DNA of 64,000 nt from Symsagittifera roscoffensis. Lineage: Eukaryota > Xenacoelomorpha > Acoela > Convolutidae. The stretch's first letter is position 1, and every line of letters starts with the position of its first letter. Positions 1-9,545 of the stretch are shown here, piece by piece. The stretch lies in NCBI RefSeq assembly GCF_963678635.1, contig NC_087069.1, positions 26,464,303-26,528,302 on the forward strand, written 5' to 3'. The position numbers and the translations under genes were made by a program. The notes beneath the pieces were generated by a model. That model was not told where the DNA came from. It did no database searches and was given only the letters and a program-made list of their open reading frames with translations.

Positions 1-443
1 AAACATATGGCACTCATATGAACGAAAATATATGGCACTTTTGAAAAAAGATAATATCCTAAGTTAATTTGTCTTTCGTAAATCATGTTTGGTAAAAATA
101 TATCATTACTTTTCTAATTACATTGTTCGGCACTCGTTTAGAAGTATGGTTCCGTTTAAAACCTTGTTTAGAAGTATAGTCCCGTAAAACCACCAATGGC
201 CCAAAGTCAGAAAAAAGTTTTTAAAGTTTTGCCAGTGAATTGACTTTTTTTAAAATTGCATTTCAAAGAGATATTTAGTGGAAAAACCAGCGAAGAAATG
301 TTCACAAGCTTTCCTTTTGTTTTCATCCATTTGAAGTACTCTTTGTATAGTTCAATTTCCTGGCGGGAGCATACTTCTAAACAAGTACCCCACTCTGAAA
401 ATTAAAAACGTGTAGTGAAGCGTATTATTAAACTACTACATAC
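1..443. other. Intronic sequence at the left edge
   Basis: This lies downstream, on the minus strand, of the last visible vinculin-like exon. It starts with the GTATGT donor read from 438-443 and carries on off the window. It is AT-rich and I see no coding exon in it. The only structure noticed is the inverted-repeat element at 163-385. Confidence 0.5.
163..385. mobile_element. Possible MITE-like element with 22-bp terminal inverted repeats
   Basis: Positions 163-184 (starting CTTGTTTAGAAGTAT and ending TCCCG) match the reverse complement of 364-385 at 20 of 22 positions, enclosing about 180 bp of non-coding sequence. A further partial copy of the same motif lies at about 135-155. Size and inverted ends suit a small non-autonomous DNA transposon. 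I see no convincing target-site duplication, so a chance or other inverted repeat remains possible. Confidence 0.35.
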
Positions 444-636
444 CGGATGCCTCAATGAACAGTTCCAAATCGATAGTTGAGTCAATGTATGCCAGCAGCT
501 GGTCCATGTTGTCCACCCAGAGGGTCTGCAGATCCACCAACTGTTTCACACTCTCTCCACTCCTCTCCTCCTCACTCTTGTCAGTTGAGAAACACAATTG
601 GGCTGCTGCACTCAGAATTGGGATCAAGTCATTCAG
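444..636 (-). CDS. Vinculin-like protein, internal exon (start of the domain after the repeats)
   Basis: 193-nt exon of 64 codons plus one base. The acceptor TTTTCAG is read from 637-643 and the donor GTATGT from 438-443. The product begins LNDLIPILSAAAQL and continues to LWVDNMDQLLAYIDSTIDLE and LFIEAS. Vinculin has VVSAARIL, then NQWIDNVEKMTGLVDEAID, then SLLDAS in the same order and spacing, which is the main reason for the assignment. Vinculin is a cytoplasmic actin-linking adaptor at cell-matrix and cell-cell junctions. The exon follows 2103-2266 in phase 0 and ends in phase 1, so at least one more exon lies off the left edge. Alpha-catenin is a relative, but the repeat exons upstream favour vinculin. 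Confidence 0.75.
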
Positions 637-2102
637 CTGAAAATCACGGAGAATACTGTCACAGACGTTGACATAACCTCAACAACATCGGCCGGAAAAT
701 CTATTTGAAATTCTGATGGTGCTTTAAAATGTGAAACATGGAAAGAAAAAACACAGATAAGCCTTGAAAAATAAAATTTTCCCCATATACCGGAATTGAA
801 CCCCAACCTGTGGTATGGAAGAAAACACATAATGACAGCTTGACACAGGTTTTCAATTTCTCCTGCACCTCCGGGAGAAATACACACGATGTATGTGAAA
901 AGTTCCATCATGGAATTTGCTTGATGAAATTTTATCTTACAAAAAAACACTAAAATTGTCAAGAAAAAACATAGCCAACACACAGTTGGAAAAAAGTAAC
1001 GAATGCAATGAAATTAAACCGACTTGTTTTTTCAGAAACTTTTGAATTTCTAATAAAAATTAGATGGCCTAAACGCTCTTTGAATTTGTAGAACAATTTA
1101 TGATGCACACTTTTTTAAAATAACCCAAATTGAGAAAGCTGGATCAAAAGGTAAGAATTTTATTTCGCTGGGAAATCTGATAATTAATTTCCATTTTCGA
1201 AATCAGAAGTCGATCACGTTTCTTGTGATTTTTATATTGTGCTGTTCGATAGTGGAGTCTACCTTCCTTTTAACATTAGAAATGCACTGAACTTAAAAAG
1301 AAATCACAAGTCAAACCGCGAAAAATCAAAATTGAGCGTGAAAAAATTCTAAGACTTTTTCCTGAAAAAAAAAAATCAGCAAGACCTATATACGAGTCTT
1401 CACTACGTTCATTACTCTTAATAAGCAGACGTTATACTGTTTCTGGTCTCTTAGAACCTTAATTTTGAAAAATAAAATAGAAAACCAACCGCTCATTTAA
1501 TCGATGAGTCGGAACAACAAGAAAACGCTCTAATGTAGCCAAAAGTCAAATTAGATGAAACTAGCGCCAAAAGATTTCTCAATTATTTAAGTCTTAAGCA
1601 TCAAACACAAGCGAACAAACGCCAAGAAGTAGCTTTGAAAGGGTCAGAAAAGAAAAAAAATAACTAGTTTTGAAAAATAAAGGATCTCTTCGGGAATTAA
1701 TCTTCAATTCTCTGACATTCATGTTTTTCAGTCGGCTGCCCTACACAATTGTGCCACTAACGCCTATGGAAACCAAAGACATACGGCAAAAGAGAACCCT
1801 AAATTTCACAAAGACACAAATTTTGTATTTAAATATTTGGAATGTAATAGGCTAAATGCAATCACACTAACTTGGTATGTAGAAAATTAGAAAATTATTT
1901 TAGCTGTGCTTGTGTAAACAGCCTATTAGAGGTCACTGAACTACAGGTCACTGTTTGGAAAAAATAGCCAAAACTCGAAACTAAGTAGTGTTCTAACGAA
2001 ATTTACCTTTGTTTCTTTTCCGCGTGAGGCAACAATTCTCAGACCAGAAAAAAAACACTCAAATTTTTGCCTTGTGAATAAATGATGTTGGTCTTCTCCC
2101 AC
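637..2102. other. Intron between vinculin-like exons
   Basis: About 1.47 kb of AT-rich sequence between the donor at 2097-2102 (GTGGGA on the minus strand) and the acceptor at 637-643. I see no RNA gene, no repeat family and no convincing coding exon here. Confidence 0.6.
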
Positions 2103-2266
2103 CTGTTTGGCCTGTCTGGCCGTGTTCCTGAGAGTGTCCTGGTCCTCTGCCTCGTTCAGTTGGGCGAAGTGGGAGGCTGTGGCCACTGCCCTTCTGGCCA
2201 TCTGCTGGAACTGGTCCAGTCTACCATCAAACTCCATCTCACTCCTACCACTGCTCCCAGTGTCCG
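2103..2266 (-). CDS. Vinculin-like protein, internal exon (helical bundle)
   Basis: 164-nt exon: two bases completing a codon, then 54 codons. The acceptor is CTACTAG (2267-2273) and the donor follows AAACAG at 2102. The product includes EMEFDGRLDQFQQMARRA and ends NTARQAKQ. This lines up with the vinculin stretch REEVFDERAANFENHSGKL followed by VKTARELTPQ. The predicted peptide is strongly helical with heptad-like spacing, as expected for a vinculin helix bundle. The phase agrees with the exons on both sides. Confidence 0.75.
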
Positions 2267-2608
2267 CTAGTAGAAAACAAAGAAAAACATCTAATTTTTC
2301 CATCAAAATTACCTATTTGGATGAGCTTCTCGGATGAAATTGTATGTAATCTTAACTAGGGGCACAACAGGGGTTCTCCTTGACGAGCTGAACAGCGCTA
2401 AAGCGTGGTTCTTTTAATCGAGAAAAAATTGTTTTAAATGAAAATTGTGAACTAGATCGCTCTTTTTCCATTTCCTCATATGAGAATTAATTTTACGATG
2501 CAGCAGGTGGTTTTACAAGGTTCTATATGAACCTGAAATTTCTTGAAGTTCTACTGTTCTTGAAGCGAAACGTGGGGCATTTGGGTAGAACTTTATTCGA
2601 TGACTCAC
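2267..2608. other. Intron between vinculin-like exons
   Basis: 342 bp with donor GTGAGT (2603-2608 on the minus strand) and acceptor CTACTAG. No other feature seen. Confidence 0.6.
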
Positions 2609-2678
2609 GTGATAGAGATTGGGCTGACTGGACTAGTCTGTTGATGGTCGCATGGGGATCCACGAAGGTATCCACTAC
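2609..2678 (-). CDS. Vinculin-like protein, short internal exon
   Basis: 70-nt exon (23 codons plus one base) with a clear TTTTTTTCAG acceptor and a consensus GTGAGT donor. The product VVDTFVDPHATINRLVQSAQ aligns with vinculin [20 protein letters not shown]. It joins in phase 0 to the upstream exon at 2912-3004, and its last base joins the first two bases of 2103-2266. The short exon is convincing because both splice sites and the reading phase agree. Confidence 0.72.
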
Positions 2679-2911
2679 CTGAAAAAAAGCATTTAAAATT
2701 TAAAACCGTAAGTTGATAAATTTAGTCACGTAATTGACTGACAAACGAACATAAAGTAGTGTACAAGCAATAATTACTATTTCATTCGCTCACGTGCCTG
2801 AATAGCAGTACAAATGATATTCGAAATGAAATCCTCCAAATCTATTTGAGCACGGCGTTAAAAATAAAAAGGTCGAAAATGCAGCCAACGGGGTAGTTGA
2901 AGGAAGCACAC

Positions 2912-3004
2912 CTGCTGTGAGAGTGAAGTCCTCATCTGCTGGATGACAGCTGCTATGCCAGAGTGCAACACACCCACTAAACGCACTCCCTCCTCGCTGT
3001 GGCC
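2912..3004 (-). CDS. Vinculin-like protein, internal exon (end of last repeat)
   Basis: 93-nt exon, exactly 31 codons, phase 0 at both ends. The acceptor is CTCTTTTTAG and the donor GTGTGC follows CAGCAG. The product contains LHSGIAAVIQQMRTSLSQQ, equivalent to vinculin LQDSLKDLKARMQEAMTQE. The upstream intron (3005-4205) carries the tRNA-Pro-like series. Confidence 0.72.
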
Positions 3005-3314
3005 CTAAAAAGAGACAGTCTATTACTCGACATTACCCTCCATACTGTACACAACTTAGAATTTTCTAACTTTTACCAACTATGAAACCATTATGAAAGC
3101 AAGGACAATTGTTAGTGAGTTATTTTTATTGACTAAATTGCAGGTCGGCAAAAAACAATAACCCGTAACCCATAATTTTTCATTGACTTTCAAAACTATT
3201 GACATAGCACTAAAACAATTTGTTGGATAGATATAGCTCACTAATAATTGTAGTCCAATAATAATAGGAATAAATAGTGACTAGAAAATATAAACCTTTT
3301 TCTTTACGTTTATT

Positions 3315-3384
3315 GGAGACAACTGGGCTTGAAATCGGGATCGCTCGCACCCTAAGCGAGAATCATACCACTAAACCACTGTCC
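3315..3384 (-). pseudogene. tRNA-Pro-like copy 1 (anticodon AGG), degenerate
   Basis: The anticodon arm is sound: CTCGC, loop TTAGGGT, GCGAG. The D arm matches tRNA-Pro. The T stem is poorly paired and the 3' acceptor strand carries an extra base, so the acceptor does not close properly. Probably not functional. Confidence 0.6.
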
Positions 3385-3552
3385 ATGTATTTAGCTTCGA
3401 TCCATTCCTACCTATTTTGAAAATCAAGATCATTGCGTTTTTGTAACAGTTTTTTTTGTTTTGATGAGTTTTTGTTGGTGTAATGATTATTTGAAGTTGT
3501 TTACTGTTAGATTTTTTTCTACAAAATATAATTTTTTTCTGTAAATTTTATA

Positions 3553-3624
3553 GGGGACAACCGGGGATTGATCCCGAGACCTCTCGGAACCTTAGCGAGA
3601 ATCATACCACTAGACAACTTTCCC
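3553..3624 (-). tRNA. tRNA-Pro-like copy 2 (anticodon AGG), partly degenerate
   Basis: The acceptor strands GGGAAAG and TTGTCCC pair at six of seven positions counting one G-U. The anticodon stem CTCGC/CCGAG has one C-C mismatch closing the loop TAAGGTT. The T loop lacks the usual TTC. Discriminator is C, as in eukaryotic tRNA-Pro. Likely a pseudogene or a weak gene. Confidence 0.5.
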
Positions 3625-3794
3625 AAGCATTTTGGTTCGATTCATTCCTGCGTTTTTGCAAATCAAGATCATTGCGTTTTATAACCTTTATTCTTAGTTT
3701 TGATTCGTTTCTGTTGGTTTAAAAATTATTTTAAGTTGTTTACTGTTAGCTATTTTTTCTAATAGCAAATTTATTTTTTTTGTGTTAGTATTTT

Positions 3795-3866
3795 GGGGAC
3801 AGCCGGGAATTAAACCCGGGCCCTCTCGCATCCAAAGCGAGAATCATACCACTAGACCATTGTCCC
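3795..3866 (-). tRNA. tRNA-Pro (anticodon TGG), best-preserved copy of the series
   Basis: Cloverleaf of 71 nt plus discriminator C. Acceptor GGGACAA/CTGTCCC has a single A-C mismatch at its base. Anticodon stem CTCGC/GCGAG closes loop TTTGGAT, so the anticodon is UGG (reads CCA and other Pro codons). T stem CCGGG/CCCGG is perfect. The T loop TTTAATT has T where the invariant C56 is expected, which also weakens the B box. The nearest T5 on the minus strand is about 70 nt past the 3' end. It lies within a vinculin-like intron in the sense direction. Confidence 0.7.
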
Positions 3867-4006
3867 ATGGTATTAGTTACGATGCATTCCTATATTTTCC
3901 ACAAACCAAGTTTATCCTTTTTTATCCGTTTTTCTACGTATTAGTGAGTTTAATAGTTTTTTTCCAACTAGCTAGAAATTGTGATTTTTTCTGCTAGTTT
4001 AAATGA

Positions 4007-4073
4007 GAGATCCGCGGTATAAACACGGAACTTTACCGCTCTAATCGAGAATCATACCGCTAAACACTATCCC
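4007..4073 (-). pseudogene. tRNA-Pro-like copy 4, strongly degenerate
   Basis: The D-arm region (TAGCGGTATGATTCTCG) is still recognisable, but the anticodon stem and T arm no longer pair, and the anticodon cannot be assigned safely. The copy is about four bases shorter than its neighbours. Confidence 0.55.
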
Positions 4074-4156
4074 ATGTTTTAAAAGAATGTTTAGTTTTTT
4101 TTTCGTTTTAGTGAGTTTAGCATGGGAGATAGCTGTCACTCGCATTTAAATATAGT

Positions 4157-4178
4157 ATAGATAGATAGATAGATATAG
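4157..4178. repeat. TAGA microsatellite
   Basis: A short run of about five TAGA/TATAGA units just outside the exon at 4206-4351. Ordinary simple repeat. Confidence 0.7.
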
Positions 4179-4205
4179 ATTAGTAATAATTTAGTAACAT
4201 TGAAC

Positions 4206-4351
4206 CTGATGATTATTAGCCAGTTTGACTAGACGCTGCATAGGCTCCCTCAAACCGCTGCACTTGGACTTCAAAACACTTTGTTCGTCTCCTCCCAGAT
4301 GTCTGGCATAGTTCCAGCCCAACTTCACAATCGCATCCAGAGATTGCGATC
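4206..4351 (-). CDS. Vinculin-like protein, exon for most of the last vinculin repeat
   Basis: 146-nt exon: two bases completing a codon, then 48 codons, ending in phase 0. The acceptor is TATTCTAG and the donor is GTTCAA. The product includes SLDAIVKLGWNYARHLGGDE and CSGLREPMQRLVKLANNHQ. The matching vinculin stretch is [20 protein letters not shown] followed by CDRVDQLTAQLADLAARGE. The preceding exon ends in the WLENPDV motif, as vinculin repeats do (WIDNPTV), so the repeat boundary and order are conserved. Confidence 0.75.
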
Positions 4352-5435
4352 CTAGAATATGGAACTGCATTTAATTTTAGTTCAGGCTCAACGAAGCTAG
4401 ATTAACAGACTCAATGATCTGACAGGACAGTCAACTCTCATTTGATAGTTTCCGGGAAAAATAACTGATTTGTGAAATCGCCTGTTATACATTTCTTTGA
4501 ATAAAGCATTCAGCAAGAATAGTATTGCCTTTCAAAACCAAGCTTAAAAACAAAATGCATAAAATATTTTGGTTCTAACATAATTTGGTTTTAATATTAT
4601 AGACATTTGTCAAATTTAAACAAAAAAAAGTTGATTCTTGGCAAAAAAAAATTAAGCTGATTCTTGGCAAAAAAAAAATTTAAGTTGATTCTTGGCGAAA
4701 AAAAAATTAAGTTGATTCTTGGCAAAAAAGTTGATATCTCAACAGAATTATTTTAAAGTCGAGTGTGAATAAAACGATGAATCGAAAACTAACCGAAAAT
4801 GAGAAGATTATAATAGCCAGCGGAAATTACTTCATTTGTTTGGAAATATTACATAAACATTCGACTGGTCTAGTGTTTTCGGCCGGTTTATATTTAGTTC
4901 TGGCTAAAAAGTGTAGCCAAATGTTGCACCGCAGATTGTTTCATAGAAGCCATAGAATATTACCGACATAAAAACATCTGTCAATGTCTATTCTGCAATT
5001 TAATCAATTCAGCACCAATTTAATCAATTAAAATAGAAGCGCCGAGCGAGTAAATTCTATTCTCTGCGCTGTCAAAAACAGAAGGAGTGTACTCAGTAGT
5101 GAATTTAGGGGGGTGTTGATTTTTTCTAAACACGCCTTTGCTAATATATACTTATTTTAAACGGAGCGCGCGCTGAAAAAAGGGTCAAATTTTTTCAAAC
5201 AATGACTTAAAACTAAAAACGCATTTTTTGACCTGCTTTTTCTTCTGTGGCACAGAAAACCTATATGGCGATTTTTTGAAAATTCGATAGATTTTGAAAT
5301 TTACTTTGAAAATCCGCCCTCCCCCTTGAGAAAATCTTAGATCCGCTCCTACTAGTGACATTTACGGCAACTGTTGTCGCTCGAGGGGTCCAACGTTTGA
5401 ATGCAGCAACACTGGACCCAATAAATTCTACTTAC
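4352..5435. other. Intron between vinculin-like exons
   Basis: Donor GTAAGT (5430-5435 on the minus strand), acceptor TATTCTAG. It holds the minisatellite at 4621-4735. The stretch 5040-5340 has G/C-rich islands (GAGCGCGCGC near 5165 and a CCGCCCTCCCCC run near 5315) unlike the rest of the intron. This may be a fragment of an interspersed repeat, but I cannot name a family. Confidence 0.5.
4621..4735. repeat. Minisatellite, four copies of a unit of about 30 bp
   Basis: Four copies of TGATTCTTGGC, each followed by a poly-A run of 6 to 10 bases and a short AATTAAG spacer. It lies in an intron; no function is suggested. Confidence 0.85.
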
Positions 5436-5634
5436 CACTGTCCGCATTCACATCTGGATTCTCCAGCCACGTCTTCACTTCGTCCAGCAGACCATACATT
5501 GTACTGGGCAGGGGGTGCAGTCTCCCTTCGGATGAGGTCACGTGTTGGAGACATGCGTCGTCACATTGCTCAATTAGTTGATCCAGGGAGTTGAGCAACA
5601 CTTGTTGCAGTTGGCGGGCTTCGGGGGAGGAGGC
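5436..5634 (-). CDS. Vinculin-like protein, exon spanning the junction of two vinculin repeats
   Basis: 199-nt exon (66 codons plus one base). Consensus GTAAGT donor; the acceptor TTTTGAAG has a weak polypyrimidine tract but keeps the frame. The product starts ASSPEARQLQQVLLNSLDQL and ends VKTWLENPDVNADS. Vinculin has GDSPEARALAKQV and then RWIDNPTVDD at equivalent places. The SPEAR and W-NP signatures are typical of vinculin repeats and are the clearest argument for vinculin over alpha-catenin. The last base joins the first two of 4206-4351 to complete a Gly codon. Confidence 0.8.
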
Positions 5635-6656
5635 CTTCAAAATCAGAGGGAAATGTCACGAGGAAAGTCTTGAAAATCAACTTCAATTATTGTTTTTAAC
5701 TGTGATTTTACAAAAAAAAATCATTTCCAACTTTTGTGTAAGAAAATCATTTCCATGTCGGATCTCTGAGGATTTCCATATCCACTTTCATATGTTAATG
5801 CTGACTATGCTAGCCATCGTTAAGAGCTCGATTGAGACAGGTGATTGGACACAATTCTGACCGGGTAGGGCTGAAAAGTCAGAGGGTACGAAAACTCGGG
5901 CTCGGGTATATTTTGTATCCAATCATTGCTGACTACAATTTCAAAATTTCTATAGAGCAAAATTTGATATTTGAACTTAATTTATAATTCAATCAATTAT
6001 CTTGAATTGAGAAACATAAGTGCTAATGCATTCCAGAAACACGACATGGAAATAATCTTGTTCATTTTGAATCACAACGTGTATATAAAAGCTGTTTCAA
6101 TTTCCGCTTTGAATTTATTTTGTGAAAGATTGGTGGTTATTTTTTCATTCTAAATTAATTTTAAAATTGATAGTTAGTACTTTTAAACGAAAATGGACAT
6201 TTTTGCGTTTTAACTAGCAAAAACGAGAGCATACCCCATTGATTTCGATTATCACAGCCATTGAAACTTCAACCAATCATACGCTGCATATTCATTAATT
6301 TCAAAAAAGTCGACTTTGAATCGATTGACATAAAAAATTTGCAGTCAAAATTGTACAATGAATCTTAATTTGATCAATCAAATTTTTCAAAAATTTCAAA
6401 ACTGAACCATTGAATTTTTGAAATAAATTAATGAAAATTCTTATCACTGAAAAGCCCAACTGATTAAATTGACGATGTATAATTTCGGGCTTACTGACAC
6501 CGAGAAGTACCATCAAAACGTTATACCTCATAATCGTCACAGTTCGTTTATATAGAAATAATATTAAAAATCAAACAATAAAAATATTCATCATAATTAA
6601 ATTATGAAGATTTGATTTTCATCTAGATACAAACAAATACCTGGTAGTTAACCAAC
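5635..6656. other. Intron between vinculin-like exons
   Basis: About 1.0 kb, AT-rich, donor GTTGGT at 6651-6656 on the minus strand. A perfect 12-bp palindrome AAAGTCGACTTT occurs near 6306. No RNA gene or coding exon seen. Confidence 0.55.
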
Positions 6657-6817
6657 CTGTCCCTTCTTCCTCAGTTCGGACAACTGAGCCGCAGTCTGGT
6701 CCACAATGTCACACTTGCTCCTGATCCTGTCCGCCCCCTCCCCGTCCCCCGTCACTTTCTCAATCACATCCGACAGACACTTAGCCTCGTAGAGCAGGTT
6801 GTCCATGAACAGGAAAC
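6657..6817 (-). CDS. Vinculin-like protein, most 5' exon visible (vinculin repeat)
   Basis: 161-nt exon: two bases completing a codon, then 53 codons, ending in phase 0. The acceptor is TGCTTTAG, the donor CAG/GTTGGT. The product contains CDIVDQTAAQLSELRKKGQ, which is close to vinculin CDRVDQLTAQLADLAARGE, and leads straight into SPEAR in the next exon. Because the exon opens in mid-codon behind an acceptor, at least the vinculin head must be encoded further upstream, to the right. There the sequence enters the tRNA-Gln array within about 260 bp and no further exon is seen up to 64,000. Confidence 0.78.
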
Positions 6818-7077
6818 CTAAAGCAATTTCATTATTGCACGCATGTTATAAATAAATTTGTTTTCAAGCTATGAGCGCTACAAAAATGCATATAAATTAA
6901 CATTTGAAGAACAGCAGCTTGAGCGGATACTGAAGGCTCTCCAGCCTGTTAATTACACGCATGTTCAAGTATAACTGCTAACTTTTTAAAAGTGTACCTA
7001 ATTTCGGAGTATTTTTCAGTGAAATGACTGAGTTTGCAATCTTGAGTATAGTTGTGTTTCTCAGCTTTTAAACGCGT
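6818..7077. other. Unique sequence between the last vinculin-like exon and the tRNA-Gln array
   Basis: About 260 bp with no recognisable exon or RNA gene. The motif ACGCATGTT occurs twice (about 6839 and 6956). Array similarity begins at about 7,078 with CCAATTCCTAC, in the middle of a linker. Confidence 0.5.
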
Positions 7078-7612
7078 CCAATTCCTACATCGTAACAGTT
7101 TCATCGTAAAGCGTTAAATATAGAGCGTCAATTTTGGAAGCAAAATGTCCTGAATTATTTTAAAAAAATTTAGAATTTGGCACAGATTTTCACTTTTGAG
7201 ATACTATAAAACTCATCGTTATAAACAATTTTGGTAGTTTTAAGTACTAAGGAGTCTGAAAAAAGACATTACCTGATGCAAAAAAAAATTAGTTGAACAC
7301 ATCTGTAAAGTCAAAGCATAATGAAAATATTAGAAGCCGCAAAGTAGCCAAAAAGCTAAGGGCTGATTCATTTTTGTAATTTGATTCTTAACTACTGCAG
7401 GGCTTCTATTAGAAAAACTCTCAGTGAAAATTGCTGATTTGTATGAAAAAATAACACAGTCTGGTGCTGAGAATGGTTATAAATTCAGGTTTAGAGAAGT
7501 CAAATTCATTAATTGTCTAGAAGTTTTTTAAAATTTATCTAAAAAAGAAGAGTTTATATGTTTCAAGATAAGCCACCAAAAACAAGTTGCGCTTCCAGAT
7601 TTAACCGGTCAA

Positions 7613-7649
7613 TGTCTCACCGAGGTGCCAACCATTACACCATGAGACC
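7613..7649 (-). pseudogene. tRNA-Gln remnant, first locus of the array
   Basis: Only the acceptor strands and part of the D arm remain (37 nt). The anticodon arm and T arm are deleted. Confidence 0.7.
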
Positions 7650-8211
7650 TGTTGAAACGATTTACCACAGTAGTAACAATTTCTACTGTACAAAAACAGT
7701 TTCATCGTAAAGCGTTAAATATAAAGCGTCAATTTTGGAAGCAAAATGTCCGGAATTCTTTTTTTTGAAGTTAGAATTTGGCACAGATTTTCACTTTTGT
7801 GATACTATAAAACGCAACGTCAAAAACACTTTTTGAAGTTTTAGGTACACAGGATTCTAAAAAATGACATTACCTGAAGCAAAAAAATTTATTTGAACAC
7901 GTCTGTAGAGTCAAGGCATAATGAAATATGAGAAGCCGCAATTAGCCAATAACCTAAGAGCTGTTTCATCGTCGAAAGTTGATTCATACCTACAGCAGGG
8001 CTTACTATCGGAAAAACTCATACTAAAAAAACTACCTGATTTATATCTAAACAATAACACAGACTGGTGCTGAGGATGGCTATAAAATCAGTTTTAGGGA
8101 ATTCAAACTCATTAGTCGTCTAAAAAAAGTTTTAATTAAAACAAAAGAAGAATTCAAATGTTTTAAGACTAGCCACCAAAAATCAGTTGCGATTCGAGAT
8201 TTAAACGATTA

Positions 8212-8283
8212 AGGTCTCATCGAGATTTCAACTCGGATCTTTGGATTCAAAGTATAAGGTGCTAACCTTTACACCATGAAACC
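8212..8283 (-). pseudogene. tRNA-Gln-like (anticodon TTG), class A, degenerate
   Basis: Full length. Anticodon stem TTATA/TCCAA is broken at two pairs. The T loop TTGAAAT has G for the invariant C56, which also damages the B box. Confidence 0.6.
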
Positions 8284-8840
8284 TGTAACAAACGCTTGAC
8301 ACAGCAGTAACAATTCCTAGTGTAGAAAAACAGTTTCATCGTAAGGCTTTAAAAATAAAGCGTCAATTTTGGAAGCAAAATGTCTGGAATTTTTTTTTTA
8401 ATTTAGAATTTGGCACAGATTTTCACTTTTGTGATACTATAAAACTCATCGTTATAAACAACTTTTGTAGTTTTAAGTACTCAGGATTCTGAAAAATGAC
8501 ATTACCTGATGCAAAAAAAATAGTTGAACACATCTATAAAATCAAGGCATAATCAAAAGATCAGAGGGCGCAAATAGCCAAAAACCTAAGGGCTGATTCA
8601 TTTTCGAAATTTGATTCTTAACTACTGCAAGGCTTCTATCGGAAAAACTCATAGTAAAATTTACTGATTTGTATGAAAAAAATAACACAGTCTGGTGCTG
8701 AGGATGATTAAAAATTCAGGTTTCGAGAAGACAAATTCTTTAATCGTCTAACAAAATTTTAAATTTAATTCAAAAAAGAAGAATTTATGTTTCAAGATTA
8801 GCCACCAAAAACAAGTTGCGATTTCAGATTAAACCGATCA

Positions 8841-8911
8841 AGGTCTCGCCGACACTTGAACTCGGATCCTTGGATTCAAAGTCCAAGGTGCAACCATTAC
8901 ATCACCAGACC
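8841..8911 (-). pseudogene. tRNA-Gln-like (TTG), class G derivative with shortened D arm
   Basis: One base is missing from the D arm (GTTGCAC) and the acceptor GGTCTGG/CGAGACC has a G-G mismatch. Anticodon arm and B box are normal. Confidence 0.55.
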
Positions 8912-9473
8912 TGTTATAAACGGTTACCACAGCAGTAACAATTCCTACTGTACAAAAACAGTTTCATCGTAAAGCGTTAAATATAAAGCGTCAATTTTGG
9001 AAGCAAAATGTCCGGAATTCTTTTTTTTGAAGTTAGAATTTGGCACAGATTTTCACTTTTGTGATACTATAAAACTCAACGTCAAAAACACTTTTTGTAG
9101 TTTTAGGTACACAGGATTCTAAAAAATGACATTACCTGAAGCAAAAAAATTTATTTGAACACATCTGTAGAGTCAAGGCATAATGAAATATGAGAAGCCG
9201 CAATTAGCCAATAACCTAAGAGCTGTTTCATCGTCGAAAGTTGATTCATACCTACAGCAGGGCTTACTATCGGAAAAACTCATACTAAAAAAACTACCTG
9301 ATTTATATCTAAACAATAACACAGACTGGTGCTGAGGATGGCTATAAAATCAGTTTTAGGGAATTCAAACTCATTAGTCGTCTAAAAAAAGTTTTAATTA
9401 AAACAAAAGAAGAATTCAAATGTTTTAAGACTAGCCACCAAAAATCAGTTGCGATTCGAGATTTAAACGATTA

Positions 9474-9545
9474 AGGTCCCATCGAGATTTCAACTCGGAT
9501 CTTTGGATTCAAAGTATAAGGTGCTAACCTTTACACCATGAAACC
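9474..9545 (-). pseudogene. tRNA-Gln-like (TTG), class A, degenerate duplicate of 8212-8283
   Basis: Same broken anticodon stem and C56G change as its partner, plus one further change in the 3' acceptor strand (GGTCCCA on the plus strand). Confidence 0.6.

Larger units (their letters stand above)
3300..4130 (-). repeat. Tandem series of four tRNA-Pro-like units, period about 210-240 bp
   Basis: Four tRNA-Pro-like bodies start near 3315, 3554, 3796 and 4007, all on the minus strand. They are separated by related spacers: the segment around AATCAAGATCATTGCG recurs at about 3422 and 3661, and a GTTTACTGTTAG segment follows the first two copies. The series lies wholly inside one vinculin-like intron. 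It is a small, decayed tandem amplification distinct from the tRNA-Gln array further right. Confidence 0.8.

Noticed and set aside
633-983. 116-codon minus-strand open frame starting MCWLCFFLTI
   Set aside because: It overlaps the intron and acceptor in a frame other than the exon, looks like a random hydrophobic translation of AT-rich DNA and matches no family I know.
4765-4971. 68-codon open frame starting MNKTMNRKL on the plus strand
   Set aside because: It lies in an AT-rich intron of the minus-strand gene, with no recognisable domain and no splice or promoter context. A chance frame is most likely.
5040-5340. Named transposable element in the G/C-rich patch of the intron
   Set aside because: The composition differs from the surroundings, but I could not find terminal repeats or a coding remnant, so I left it unnamed.
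5355-5860. Plus-strand open frames overlapping the exon at 5436-5634
   Set aside because: They are antisense shadows of the vinculin-like exon, whose minus-strand reading has clear family signatures and splice sites.
6306-6317. 12-bp perfect palindrome AAAGTCGACTTT as a regulatory site
   Set aside because: A single short palindrome in an AT-rich intron is expected by chance and nothing nearby supports a function.
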